NCBI GenBank assembly: GCA_047633175.1
Contig: JBLIEQ010000002.1
Location: forward strand, 1-64,000
DNA length: 64,000 nt
Direction of reading: 5' to 3'
DNA from: Motiliproteus sp047633175
GTDB taxonomy: Bacteria; Pseudomonadota; Gammaproteobacteria; Pseudomonadales; Balneatricaceae
Part shown: in pieces, positions 50,546 through 58,841 of the stretch
How the letters are laid out: every line of letters begins with the position of its first letter
Position numbering within the stretch: position 1 is the stretch's first letter
Program-made: the position numbers and the translations under genes
Notes under the pieces: generated by a model
Database searches by the model: none
The model's input: the letters and a program-made list of their open reading frames with translations, nothing else
Told to the model about the DNA's origin: nothing

Positions 50546-50994
50546 CACAGTGAAAACTCAGCGGGGTCGAGACCCAATTCTTTAGCGATATCTATGGCTA
50601 CAACCTTTTCCTGCGCATCAAAGTCACCATCAGAGGCAGCGATAGCTATAACCATCCGGATGATCAACCGAGCTTGCTCTTCTTTTCCCCGCATTTTACC
50701 AATAGCCTGCATCGCCTTAGCTCTGCCAATATCGTAATCAAAACCAAAGGTCTCTACATGGTCGTTGAAGCATTTAATCGCCTCACTGGTATCGTAGATA
50801 GACAGCGCTTCATTGTGCTGAATAAACGCAATCATTTTTTGCTTCTCTTCCGGATCAATAGATCCATCGGCATAAGCGACCAGAGCACTTCCGCCAAGCG
50901 CGGCATTAAGGAAGTCCTTTGACTTATACTTAAGCGCTTCGGTCTTCAGCTCAGCAAATTTTTCTTTACCCTGTTTCAATATATTTTTGAACAT
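50545..50994 (-). CDS. terB: Tellurium resistance protein TerB
   Basis: 149 residues from the ATG at 50994 (MFKNILKQGKEKFAELK); the frame extends to 51051 but the family starts here. All-helical with two metal-binding acidic segments, ALVAYADGSIDPEEKQKM and AIAASDGDFDAQEKVVA, as in TerB/TerB-C proteins. Cytosolic, partners with TerC. First gene of the visible Ter cluster on the minus strand. Confidence 0.93.
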   Translation of the reverse strand: MFKNILKQGKEKFAELKTEALKYKSKDFLNAALGGSALVAYADGSIDPEEKQKMIAFIQHNEALSIYDTSEAIKCFNDHVETFGFDYDIGRAKAMQAIGKMRGKEEQARLIIRMVIAIAASDGDFDAQEKVVAIDIAKELGLDPAEFSL

Positions 50995-51280
50995 AACAGA
51001 TCGTCCTGTAAATTGACTTTTCTTATAAAAACGAGCGTCGCCTGATCGCACGATAGAAGGGAATGAACGATGAATTCACGAACAACCGAAAAGCTCTGCC
51101 TTCGTCGTTAAACACCTTCATTACTCCACCGCAGCCAGAAGAAACGCCTATATATTCAACATCATAACAACAAGCATACAATCGCGGCTTGCGTTTCAAC
51201 CTATATATATGGCTGTAATTCTGATATTCAACCCTCACGATATAGGAAAAATGGCGTCCCTGCACCCAAGCGAACGCCTG
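50995..51280. promoter_or_regulatory. Region upstream of terB
   Basis: 286 bp between msrB and terB. It probably holds the terBC promoter. An 80-codon minus-strand frame (51023-51265) overlaps it but has no ribosome site or recognisable domain. Base composition changes here from AT-rich back to the GC-richer background. Confidence 0.35.
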
Positions 51281-51667
51281 CTACGCCTTAGCGTCAGCTA
51301 CAAACTTGATAGAGAGTGAGTTGACGCAGTGACGAGTGTTTTTATCGGTCAGCTGCTCACCGGCAAACACATGCCCTAGGTGACCCTCGCAGTTGGCGCA
51401 GACTATCTCCGTGCGTCGGCCATCAGCATCGGGGATATGCCTGATGGCACCGGCAATCTCATCGTCGAAACTCGGCCAGCCGCAGCCCGAATCAAACTTA
51501 GCCGTCGAGCGATAAAGTGCCGTATCGCACTGCCTGCAGACAAACACGCCCGCAGCCGAGAAGTTGTTGTATTCACCCGTAAAAGGCTGCTCGGTGCCCT
51601 TATGAAGGATGATGCGCTGCTCTTCGGCAGTGAGCGGATTAAGAGGCGTTTTTGGTGATTCAGACAT
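51281..51667 (-). CDS. msrB: Peptide-methionine (R)-S-oxide reductase
   Basis: 128 residues from the ATG at 51667, preceded by AAAGGAGCAGAAC; the longer frame to 51826 is upstream sequence. Repairs methionine-R-sulfoxide. Structural zinc cysteines C44, C47, C90 and C93 (FVCRQC, VCANC), core SGCGWPSFDDE, and catalytic C114 in RHCVNSLSIKF, all conserved. Cytosolic (no signal peptide). Stands alone at the right border of the Ter island. Confidence 0.93.
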   Translation of the reverse strand: MSESPKTPLNPLTAEEQRIILHKGTEQPFTGEYNNFSAAGVFVCRQCDTALYRSTAKFDSGCGWPSFDDEIAGAIRHIPDADGRRTEIVCANCEGHLGHVFAGEQLTDKNTRHCVNSLSIKFVADAKA

Positions 51668-51868
51668 GTTCTGCTCCTTTCGTTTCGGGGGAGAGGGGGT
51701 GAAATATGCGCTACGATGAAACGGTCGATCCTGAGCGATCAGCCAGCCCCCTTTCGGGTAACAGGGTCGTTGAATCCAAGAGGCATTACGTACTCGCCGT
51801 GATGGACTTTTCACCAATCGGGTCAATACTTAATAGTACAACATCTTATAATTCCCTGGAGAGTCACT

Positions 51869-52054
51869 ATGAACAGAATCGAACCTCAGGTGCAGGTGGT
51901 GGTCCTGACCGGTTACCCGGATTGCCAACTGCACTATCAGGGCTTTAAGGCCAGGGTCATTGCAGAGCAGAGCTCTGGCTATCGGGTCCGCGATCGCGAG
52001 GGTCGGGAATACCACTGTCATGCCAGCGAATTGCTAATAGACACCGCGCCCTAA
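51869..52054 (+). CDS. Small hypothetical protein
   Basis: 61 residues, MNRIEPQVQVVVLTGYPDCQ onward, with a regular beta-like pattern (KARVIAEQSSGYRVRDREGR) that suggests a small SH3-like or KOW-like barrel. A GGAGAG ribosome site is six bases upstream and a strong terminator follows at 52091, so a short dedicated transcript is plausible. No function recognised. Confidence 0.6.
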   Translation: MNRIEPQVQVVVLTGYPDCQLHYQGFKARVIAEQSSGYRVRDREGREYHCHASELLIDTAP

Positions 52055-52090
52055 GCCTGAACTCAGTAACACCGGCAGCGGACGCTTAAC

Positions 52091-52117
52091 AAAACGCCCG
52101 CGTATAGCGGGCGTTTT
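52091..52117. terminator. Bidirectional rho-independent terminator
   Basis: Perfect AAAACGCCCGC-GTATA-GCGGGCGTTTT hairpin between the small plus-strand gene and ilvH (minus), usable from both sides. Confidence 0.9.
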
Positions 52118-52158
52118 CAATCGAGAGCCATCAGCTGGCAAGTAAGGCCGAGTGCCTC

Positions 52159-52650
52159 CTAGAGCGTCAGCACCTTCTCGCCGCGGGAGATCCCCGAGAC
52201 CCCGGTACGTACCACTTCCAGGATGTTGGTGGTATCGATCACCTTGATGAAGGAATCGAGCTTTTCACTGGAGCCGGCCAACTGCACGGTGTAGACCGAG
52301 CTGGTGACATCTATCACCTGCGCGCGGAAGATATCGACGTTGCGAATAACCTCCGCTCGCTGCGACCCCAGCGCCTTCACCTTGATCAGCATCAGCTCGC
52401 GCTCGATATGATCGCCCTCGGTCAGATCGACCAGTTTAACCACTTCAATCAGCTTATTCAGGTGTTTGGTGATCTGTTCGATCACCCGGTCACTGCCGAC
52501 GGTGGTCAGCGTCAGACGCGACAGTGTCGGATCCTCTGTCGCCGCCACGGTCAGGGATTCGATATTGTAATTGCGCTGGGCAAAGAGCCCCACCACTCGG
52601 GACAGGGCACCCGATTCGTTTTCCAATAAAACAGACAGTATATGTCTCAT
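52159..52650 (-). CDS. ilvH: Acetolactate synthase small (regulatory) subunit
   Basis: 163 residues from the ATG at 52650 (MRHILSVLLENESGALSRVV), equal to E. coli IlvH; a frame to 52680 overlaps ilvI. An N-terminal ACT domain (VALINE-binding; RNYNIESLTVAATED) and a C-terminal regulatory domain (ELMLIKVKA onward). Stabilises IlvI and confers valine inhibition. Starts just after the ilvI stop. Confidence 0.95.
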   Translation of the reverse strand: MRHILSVLLENESGALSRVVGLFAQRNYNIESLTVAATEDPTLSRLTLTTVGSDRVIEQITKHLNKLIEVVKLVDLTEGDHIERELMLIKVKALGSQRAEVIRNVDIFRAQVIDVTSSVYTVQLAGSSEKLDSFIKVIDTTNILEVVRTGVSGISRGEKVLTL

Positions 52651-52652
52651 GA

Positions 52653-54374
52653 TCAGGTTCTCTCCGTCTTGTTCAACCACATGTCGCGCATCGCGCCTCG
52701 CGGAACCTGCATCGGGTAAACATGTTCAGACGGGTCGATGTTAACGTTGACGAACACCAGTCGATCCTTCATCGCAAAGGCTCTTTCCAGCGTGTCCTGC
52801 AACTCCCCAGGCTTGTTCACTTCCATCCCTACATGGCCGTAGGCTTCCACCAATTTGGTAAAGTCCGGCAATGAGGTCATGTAGGACTCGGAGTGACGGC
52901 TCTCATAGTTGAGATCCTGCCACTGACGCACCATGCCCAGTGACTGGTTATTGAGGCAGATAATCTTAACCGGCAGGTTGTACTGCAGGCAGGTAGAAAG
53001 CTCCTGAATATTCATCTGAATACTGCCCTCACCGGTGACACAGACCACTTCTTCATCGGGGAAGTTCAGTTTGATCCCCATCGCGGCAGGCAGACCAAAG
53101 CCCATGGTGCCCAGGCCACCGGAATTGATCCAACGGCGTGGCTTATTAAACTTGTAATACTGGGCCGCAAACATCTGATGCTGACCCACATCAGAGCAGA
53201 TATACGCATCGCCCTTAGTCACTTCACAGAGCGTCTCTATCACTTTTTGCGGCTTTAACAATTCGGAGTCGTGGGTAAGGTAGCGCCCTCCGTGACGGCC
53301 GCGCCACTCTTCGATCTGCTGCCACCAGCTGCTATGAGACTCAACATCCAGCTCGATGCTGCTCGCATGAACCTGCTTCAGAATCTCGTTCAAAACCGAG
53401 TCCAACGGACCAACGATAGGCACATCCGCAGCGACGGTCTTAGAGATCGAAGAGGGATCGATATCGACATGAATGAGCTTGGCCGTAGGACAGAACTTTT
53501 CGGTGCCGTTAGTGATACGGTCATCCAGACGCGAACCCAGGTTCAGGATTAGGTCAGAGTGATGCATCGCCATGTTGGCTTCGACCGTGCCATGCATCCC
53601 GGGCATCCCCAGGAATTGCCGGTCAGATGCAGGGTAAACACCCAACCCCATCAGGGTATTAATCACCGGGTAGTTCAGATGCTTCGCCAGCTCGACAAGC
53701 TGCGCCGATGCATTGGCATAGATCGCCCCACCGCCAGCCAGAATAACCGGACGCTTGGCACTGAGCAGCAGCTCAACCGCCTTCTTAATCTGGCCGCTAT
53801 GCCCCCGGGCAACAGGGTTGTAAGAGCGTAGCTTGACCGATTTTGGAAAAATATACTCATAGCGATCGGTCGGCGCGGTCATATCCTTGGGGATATCAAC
53901 GACCACAGGACCAGGTCGACCGGTCGAGGCGATATAGAACGCCTTTCTGAGGATCATCGGAATATCTGCCGGCGACTTAACACTCAGACTGTGCTTTACG
54001 ATGGGACGAGAGATCCCCATCATGTCACACTCCTGGAAGGCATCTTCCCCGATCAGGTGACTCATCACCTGACCACTGAGAATCACCATCGGGATCGAAT
54101 CCATATAGGCGGTGGCGATGCCGGTGATCGCATTGGTCGCACCGGGTCCAGAGGTTACCAGCACCACACCTGGCTTGCCGGTAGCGCGCGCATAGCCATC
54201 GGCCATATGCGTCGCGGCTTGCTCGTGACGTACAAGAATATGCTTGACCGCATCCTGTCGATACAGGGCGTCATAGATATGCAACAACGCGCCTCCCGGA
54301 TAACCGTAGATGTATTCAACACCTTCGTCCTTCAGGAAACGGGCAATCATGTCACCGCCAGAAAGTAATTCCAC
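52653..54374 (-). CDS. ilvI: Acetolactate synthase large (catalytic) subunit
   Basis: 574 residues from a GTG at 54374 (reads MELLSGGDM in function), the length of E. coli IlvI, with GAGG about nine bases upstream. A TTG at 54389 extends it by five residues. ThDP-dependent first step of branched-chain amino-acid synthesis. Shows the catalytic glutamate region YGYPGGALLHIYDAL, RHEQAATHMADGYARATGKP, and the ThDP/Mg motif GEGSIQMNIQELSTCLQYN. Forms an ilvIH operon. Confidence 0.95.
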   Translation of the reverse strand: MELLSGGDMIARFLKDEGVEYIYGYPGGALLHIYDALYRQDAVKHILVRHEQAATHMADGYARATGKPGVVLVTSGPGATNAITGIATAYMDSIPMVILSGQVMSHLIGEDAFQECDMMGISRPIVKHSLSVKSPADIPMILRKAFYIASTGRPGPVVVDIPKDMTAPTDRYEYIFPKSVKLRSYNPVARGHSGQIKKAVELLLSAKRPVILAGGGAIYANASAQLVELAKHLNYPVINTLMGLGVYPASDRQFLGMPGMHGTVEANMAMHHSDLILNLGSRLDDRITNGTEKFCPTAKLIHVDIDPSSISKTVAADVPIVGPLDSVLNEILKQVHASSIELDVESHSSWWQQIEEWRGRHGGRYLTHDSELLKPQKVIETLCEVTKGDAYICSDVGQHQMFAAQYYKFNKPRRWINSGGLGTMGFGLPAAMGIKLNFPDEEVVCVTGEGSIQMNIQELSTCLQYNLPVKIICLNNQSLGMVRQWQDLNYESRHSESYMTSLPDFTKLVEAYGHVGMEVNKPGELQDTLERAFAMKDRLVFVNVNIDPSEHVYPMQVPRGAMRDMWLNKTERT

Positions 54375-54848
54375 TTTTTCCACCCTCAAATCTTCTGCAA
54401 CCGTGGCGCGCTATTCGCGTCCCGTATCGCTATATCAAAAGATTGTGTATAGATACACGACCCCAACACTCATCACCCGACCTGTCGCATCCAAAAATGC
54501 GTCATTACTACTTACCGGGCTGAAGCGTTACCAGACAGGGCGCCTGGCAAAGGTCGTTCAGGGTGTGTATTGAGACGATACGCCAACAATACGGATTGAG
54601 TGAAAATAAGCCCGGTAAAGCCTACTTCAGATAACGCCAGTGATAGCCGAGCGTTACTGCCTAAACAAGAATTTGTAATCTTGCCAGCATCCGGTGCTGG
54701 CAGCAATAGCCACAACGCATAAAGTCGGAAATTATAGGGCTACACTGCAAGCTGTTTTATCGTTAACATTACCCTTATAAAGGGTTGCTATTAAGAGTCG
54801 TTATTAACCGCTGTTATTAGCAACTGCCTCTAATCCGCAGGAGTTGCC
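54375..54848. promoter_or_regulatory. ilvI upstream / divergent region
   Basis: 474 bp between divergent ilvI and the small plus-strand gene at 54849. It contains a 14-bp palindrome GTGTAT-AG-ATACAC at 54445-54458, about 70 bp upstream of ilvI, a possible operator. I see no branched-chain-rich leader peptide or attenuator hairpin. Open frames here look non-coding. Confidence 0.4.
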
Positions 54849-55115
54849 ATGAGCGCCATCGATATCCGTAACCGCGACCGTACCATCGAAGAGCTACGCG
54901 GTTTTATCAAGAAAGTACTGGTCGAACCCGGGATGGTGCCGCAGTGCCTGGACATCGCCCGTGAGCTGATCGATCAAGACAACGCGGACAGCCAGATCGG
55001 CGCTAGGATCAGCAGCCATACCAGCGTCAAGATACCAGCACAGCACAGCACCGCCGATAAACTCTTTATCGACCTGCTTAAAGAGGTGGTACGGGACGAA
55101 AAAGCGCTCTACTGA
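54849..55115 (+). CDS. Small conserved-looking hypothetical protein
   Basis: 88 residues with an AGGAG ribosome site eight bases before the ATG. Mainly helical and charged (RDRTIEELRGFIKKVLVEPG, IARELIDQDNADSQIGARIS, DKLFIDLLKEVVRDEKALY). Followed by a copy of the palindromic element and a terminator. I do not recognise the family. Confidence 0.65.
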   Translation: MSAIDIRNRDRTIEELRGFIKKVLVEPGMVPQCLDIARELIDQDNADSQIGARISSHTSVKIPAQHSTADKLFIDLLKEVVRDEKALY

Positions 55116-55151
55116 TCGCTTCAAAACCAGACCCACAGGGAAGTGTTTCTT

Positions 55152-55245
55152 TTGTGGGTTAGGCTTCAGCCTGACGCAGACCGCTTCATGCTAGCCTTGT
55201 CGGACTACATTCCACCCACAAAACACCGACCCACAGGGAAGTGCA
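55152..55245. repeat. ~94-bp palindromic intergenic element
   Basis: TTGTGGGTTAGGCTTCAGCC then TGACGCAGACCGCTTCATGC, GTCGGACTACATTCCACCCA and GACCCACAGGG. It is nearly the same element, in the same orientation, as the two tandem copies at 13604-13790. Confidence 0.88.
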
Positions 55246-55292
55246 GCTGCCTACAGGCGATCTTTTGACCCTGCCTCTCTGCCTTTTTACAC

Positions 55293-55325
55293 AAAAAAAC
55301 GCGACCCTCTGTTCGCGTTTTTTTG
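55293..55325. terminator. Bidirectional terminator downstream of clpB
   Basis: AAAAAACGCGA-N8-TCGCGTTTTTT: 11-bp stem flanked by A and T runs, ending 18 bp before the clpB stop on the minus strand. It also serves the convergent small gene. Confidence 0.9.
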
Positions 55326-55342
55326 TTTTCGACCCGGCTCCG

Positions 55343-57925
55343 TCAGCCCTTCTCAAAGACCACCTGATCGGCCTCCAGGGTGGCTACGATCTTATCCCCC
55401 GACTCGAACTGCCCCGCCAAGATCGCCTCGGCCAGCGGGTTTTCAACATAACGCTGAATGGCACGTTTTAAGGGCCGCGCACCATAGACCGGATCAAAAC
55501 CGGCCTCCAGCAGCGTATCCAGTGCGGTATCCTGCAGCTCCAGCGTCAGTTCACGTTCGGCCAGTCGCTCGGTTAAACGCTGCAGCTGAATCCGGGCGAT
55601 GCCGCGCACCTGATCGCGACCCAGCGGATGAAACACCACCACCTCATCGACCCGGTTGATAAACTCGGGGCGGAAATAGTTGCCCACCTGCTCCATCACC
55701 GCCGCTTTCATCTGTTCATACTGCTCATCGCCACCAAACGCCTGAATCACATCCGACCCTAGGTTGGAGGTCATCACGATCACGGTGTTGCGGAAATCGA
55801 CAGTCCGGCCCTGACCATCGGTCAGGCGGCCATCATCGAGCACTTGTAGTAGCACGTTAAAGACATCGGGATGGGCTTTCTCGACTTCGTCAAGCAGCAG
55901 CACCGAGTAAGGCCTACGACGCACCGCCTCGGTCAGATAGCCGCCCTCCTCATAGCCCACGTATCCGGGAGGCGCGCCGATCAGCCGGGCCACCGAATGT
56001 TTTTCCATAAACTCCGACATATCGATCCGTACCATCGCCTCTTCGGTATCGAACAGAAACGTCGCCAGCGCCTTACAGAGTTCGGTCTTACCCACCCCGG
56101 TCGGGCCGAGGAACAGAAACGAACCGTTGGGACGATTAGGATCGGACAAGCCGGCCCGCGAGCGCCGCACCGCATGCGATACCGCCACCACTGCCTCGTG
56201 CTGGCCGATCACCTGCTTATGCAGGGCGTCTTCCATCCGCAGCAGTTTTTCACGCTCACCTTCAAGCATCTTCGATACCGGAATACCGGTCCACTTGGAG
56301 ACCACCTCGGCAACCTCCTCCTCAGTCACCTTATTGCGCAGCAGCGTATGGGTCGATGCGGACATCTCCGCCTGACTGGCCATATCGAGTTCCTTCTCCA
56401 GCGCAGGAATCACCCCGTATTGCAGCTCCGACATCCGCGCCAGATTGGATTCCCGGCGTGCGACCTCCATGCTCTGACGCGCCTGATCGAGCTTCTCTTT
56501 GACCTGTTGTGAACCCTGGAGCGCGGCCTTCTCGGTTTTCCAGATCTCTTCGAGATCGGAAAAATCGCGCTCAACGTTATCGATCTGGGCTTCCAGATCC
56601 TGAAGCCGCTTGAGGGCGGCGACGTCCTTCTCTTTCTTCAACGCCTCACGCTCTATCTTCAACTGGATCAGCCTGCGCTCCAGCCGGTCCATCACCTCGG
56701 GCTTGGAATCCATTTCCATCCGAATCCGGCTGCCGGCCTCATCGATCAGGTCGATCGCCTTGTCAGGCAGCTGGCGATCGGTGATATAGCGATGCGACAG
56801 CCGGCAGGCGGCAATAATCGCGGAGTCGGAGATATCGACGCCGTGATGAATCTCGTAGCGTTCCTTCAACCCGCGCAAGATCGCCACGGTATCCTCGACG
56901 GTCGGTTCGAGCACCATCACCTTCTGAAACCGCCGCTCTAGGGCCGCATCCTTCTCGATATACTGACGGTATTCGTTCAGCGTGGTGGCGCCGACACAGT
57001 GCAACTCGCCGCGTGCCAGTGCCGGCTTAAGCATATTACCGGCATCCATCGAGCCTTCTGATTTGCCGGCGCCGACCATGGTGTGCAGCTCATCGATAAA
57101 CAGGATGATGCCGCCCTCCTGCTTGGACAGTTCGTTGAGCACCGCCTTGAGCCGCTCTTCAAACTCACCTCTATACTTGGCACCGGCGATCAGCGCGCCC
57201 ATATCCAGCGACAGCACCTGCTTACCCTTGAGCCCTTCGGGCACTTCGCCATTGATAATTCGCTGCGCCAGCCCCTCCATAATGGCCGTCTTGCCGACCC
57301 CGGGCTCACCGATCAATACTGGATTATTCTTGGTACGCCGCTGTAGCACCTGGATCGTGCGCCGGATCTCATCATCCCGTCCGATCACCGGATCGAGCTT
57401 ACCCTCGGCCGCGCGATCGGTCAGGTTGATGGTAAAGCGATCGAGCGCCTGGCGGCTCTCCTCGGCATTTTGATCATTGACCGCATCGCCCCCGCGAACC
57501 CGCTCGATAGCGGCCTTGAGGCTGGCCGTGTTACCGCCACAGCCACGCAGCAACTCCCCAAGCGCCGCTTTATCTTCCAGCGCCGCCAGCACTACCAGTT
57601 CACTGGAGATGTACTGATCACCGTGTTGTTGCGCGTACTTATCGGCCAGGTTAAACATCCGACCCAGATTGGGTGACATCCCGACATCACCATCGGGGTG
57701 CTGCACCGAGGGCAGGTTTTCGAGCTGTAGCTCCAGCCCCTGACGCAGCTTGAGCAGATTAAAGCCGGCCTGGCTCAGCAGCGGCTTAATGCTGCCACCC
57801 TGCTGCTCCAGCAGTTTGTAGACCAGATGCACCGGTTCTATCACCGAGTGGTCTTTACCCACCGCCAGTGATTGCGCCTCGGCGATCGCCTCTTGCAACT
57901 TGCTGGTTAAACGATCGAGTCTCAT
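55343..57925 (-). CDS. clpB: Chaperone ClpB (Hsp104-type disaggregase)
   Basis: 860 residues, typical length. N-terminal Clp-N domain (1-145), first AAA+ module with Walker A GEPGVGKT at 206-213, a long coiled-coil middle domain (about 410-530, ELDMASQAEM at its end), and second AAA+ module with GPTGVGKTE. C-terminal domain includes NPLAEAILAGQFESGD. Works with DnaK to rescue aggregated proteins in the cytoplasm. Separated by 150 bp from pgeF with its own heat-shock-type promoter. Confidence 0.97.
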   Translation of the reverse strand: MRLDRLTSKLQEAIAEAQSLAVGKDHSVIEPVHLVYKLLEQQGGSIKPLLSQAGFNLLKLRQGLELQLENLPSVQHPDGDVGMSPNLGRMFNLADKYAQQHGDQYISSELVVLAALEDKAALGELLRGCGGNTASLKAAIERVRGGDAVNDQNAEESRQALDRFTINLTDRAAEGKLDPVIGRDDEIRRTIQVLQRRTKNNPVLIGEPGVGKTAIMEGLAQRIINGEVPEGLKGKQVLSLDMGALIAGAKYRGEFEERLKAVLNELSKQEGGIILFIDELHTMVGAGKSEGSMDAGNMLKPALARGELHCVGATTLNEYRQYIEKDAALERRFQKVMVLEPTVEDTVAILRGLKERYEIHHGVDISDSAIIAACRLSHRYITDRQLPDKAIDLIDEAGSRIRMEMDSKPEVMDRLERRLIQLKIEREALKKEKDVAALKRLQDLEAQIDNVERDFSDLEEIWKTEKAALQGSQQVKEKLDQARQSMEVARRESNLARMSELQYGVIPALEKELDMASQAEMSASTHTLLRNKVTEEEVAEVVSKWTGIPVSKMLEGEREKLLRMEDALHKQVIGQHEAVVAVSHAVRRSRAGLSDPNRPNGSFLFLGPTGVGKTELCKALATFLFDTEEAMVRIDMSEFMEKHSVARLIGAPPGYVGYEEGGYLTEAVRRRPYSVLLLDEVEKAHPDVFNVLLQVLDDGRLTDGQGRTVDFRNTVIVMTSNLGSDVIQAFGGDEQYEQMKAAVMEQVGNYFRPEFINRVDEVVVFHPLGRDQVRGIARIQLQRLTERLAERELTLELQDTALDTLLEAGFDPVYGARPLKRAIQRYVENPLAEAILAGQFESGDKIVATLEADQVVFEKG

Positions 57926-57992
57926 GAGATCTCCTTATCAGCGCCCGAACGGAACGAAAAAGGTGGCGCGAAGTTTAAGTAATACAATTTAA

Positions 57993-58018
57993 GTATGGGC
58001 GATTATGCAGAAAACAAG
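57993..58018 (-). promoter_or_regulatory. Sigma-32-like heat-shock promoter of clpB
   Basis: On the minus strand CTTGTT, 13 bases, then CCCATACTT, close to the consensus CTTGAA-N13/14-CCCCATNT; upstream GCTGCG also fits. Transcription would start near 57985, leaving a leader of about 60 bases with GGAGAT before the ATG. Confidence 0.65.
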
Positions 58019-58075
58019 CGCAGCCAGAGCCATAACACCAGGAAAGACTACTAAAAAGAAGGGTTCTAATAAGCC

Positions 58076-58840
58076 TCAGGGTTTGATCCAGATCAGCGAC
58101 GCCATCCTGCCGGTCTGGCCATCTCGCCTGTAGGAGAAAAACCGCTCCCTATCCGTATAGGTGCAGGCCTTGGCACCATAGATCGTGGTGACACCCGCAC
58201 GTGCTAAGCGCAGCCGGGCCAGTTGATAGATATCGGCCAGCCAGCTGTTACGTAACCGATCCTGAGGCACAAACGCCGCCTCTGCCTCAGGATACTGGCG
58301 ACAAAACTGCTGCCGTACCTCGTCGCCGACCTCAAACGCCTGGGGACCTATCGCAGGTCCCAGCCAGCAGAGCAGCTCAGCGGCAGGCACCTCCATCGCC
58401 TCCAGGGTCGCTTCCAGCACTCCTTCAGCCAACCCGCGCCAGCCGGCATGGGCAGCCGCGACCCGAGTTCCCTGGCGATTGCAAAACAATACGGGGAGAC
58501 AGTCGGCGGTCATCACCAGACAGGCGATTCCGGGTTGCCGGGTGACTGCGGCATCGGCGTCAAATACCGGACCCACCCTGTCTAAGCGAGCGACCCGAGT
58601 CCCGTGAACCTGGTTCAACCACTGGCAGCGAACATCGGCACCCAGGGCATCTTGCAGTAATAGTCGGTTCGCCCTGACCGCCTTTGGGTCATCACCCACA
58701 TGATCGCCAAGGTTGAGATGATCGAAAGGTGCCTGACTGACACCACCCATACGCGTCGTTGACAACGATCCTATCGTTACGGGGGCCGGCCAGTCAGGAA
58801 CGGTCAGCCGCAACGCTTCAGGACTCGCCGCCACCGTCAT
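58076..58840 (-). CDS. pgeF: Peptidoglycan editing factor PgeF (YfiH, laccase-like fold)
   Basis: 254 residues from the ATG at 58840, one base after the rluD stop; the longer frame to 58882 overlaps rluD. Family metal-binding residues are H79 in NQVHG, C114 in TADCLPVLF and H131 in AAHAGWRGL. PgeF removes misincorporated L-Ser-containing precursors (UDP-MurNAc-L-Ser) from peptidoglycan synthesis. Older annotation is polyphenol oxidase. Order rluD-pgeF-clpB is conserved. Confidence 0.93.
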   Translation of the reverse strand: MTVAASPEALRLTVPDWPAPVTIGSLSTTRMGGVSQAPFDHLNLGDHVGDDPKAVRANRLLLQDALGADVRCQWLNQVHGTRVARLDRVGPVFDADAAVTRQPGIACLVMTADCLPVLFCNRQGTRVAAAHAGWRGLAEGVLEATLEAMEVPAAELLCWLGPAIGPQAFEVGDEVRQQFCRQYPEAEAAFVPQDRLRNSWLADIYQLARLRLARAGVTTIYGAKACTYTDRERFFSYRRDGQTGRMASLIWIKP

Positions 58841-58841
58841 C

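Noticed and set aside
51023..51265. 80-codon minus-strand ORF upstream of terB
   Set aside because: It overlaps the terB leader, has no ribosome site, and its composition does not look coding.
54512..54715. 67-codon minus-strand ORF as a possible ilvI leader peptide
   Set aside because: It lacks a run of Leu, Val or Ile codons near its end and no attenuator hairpin follows.
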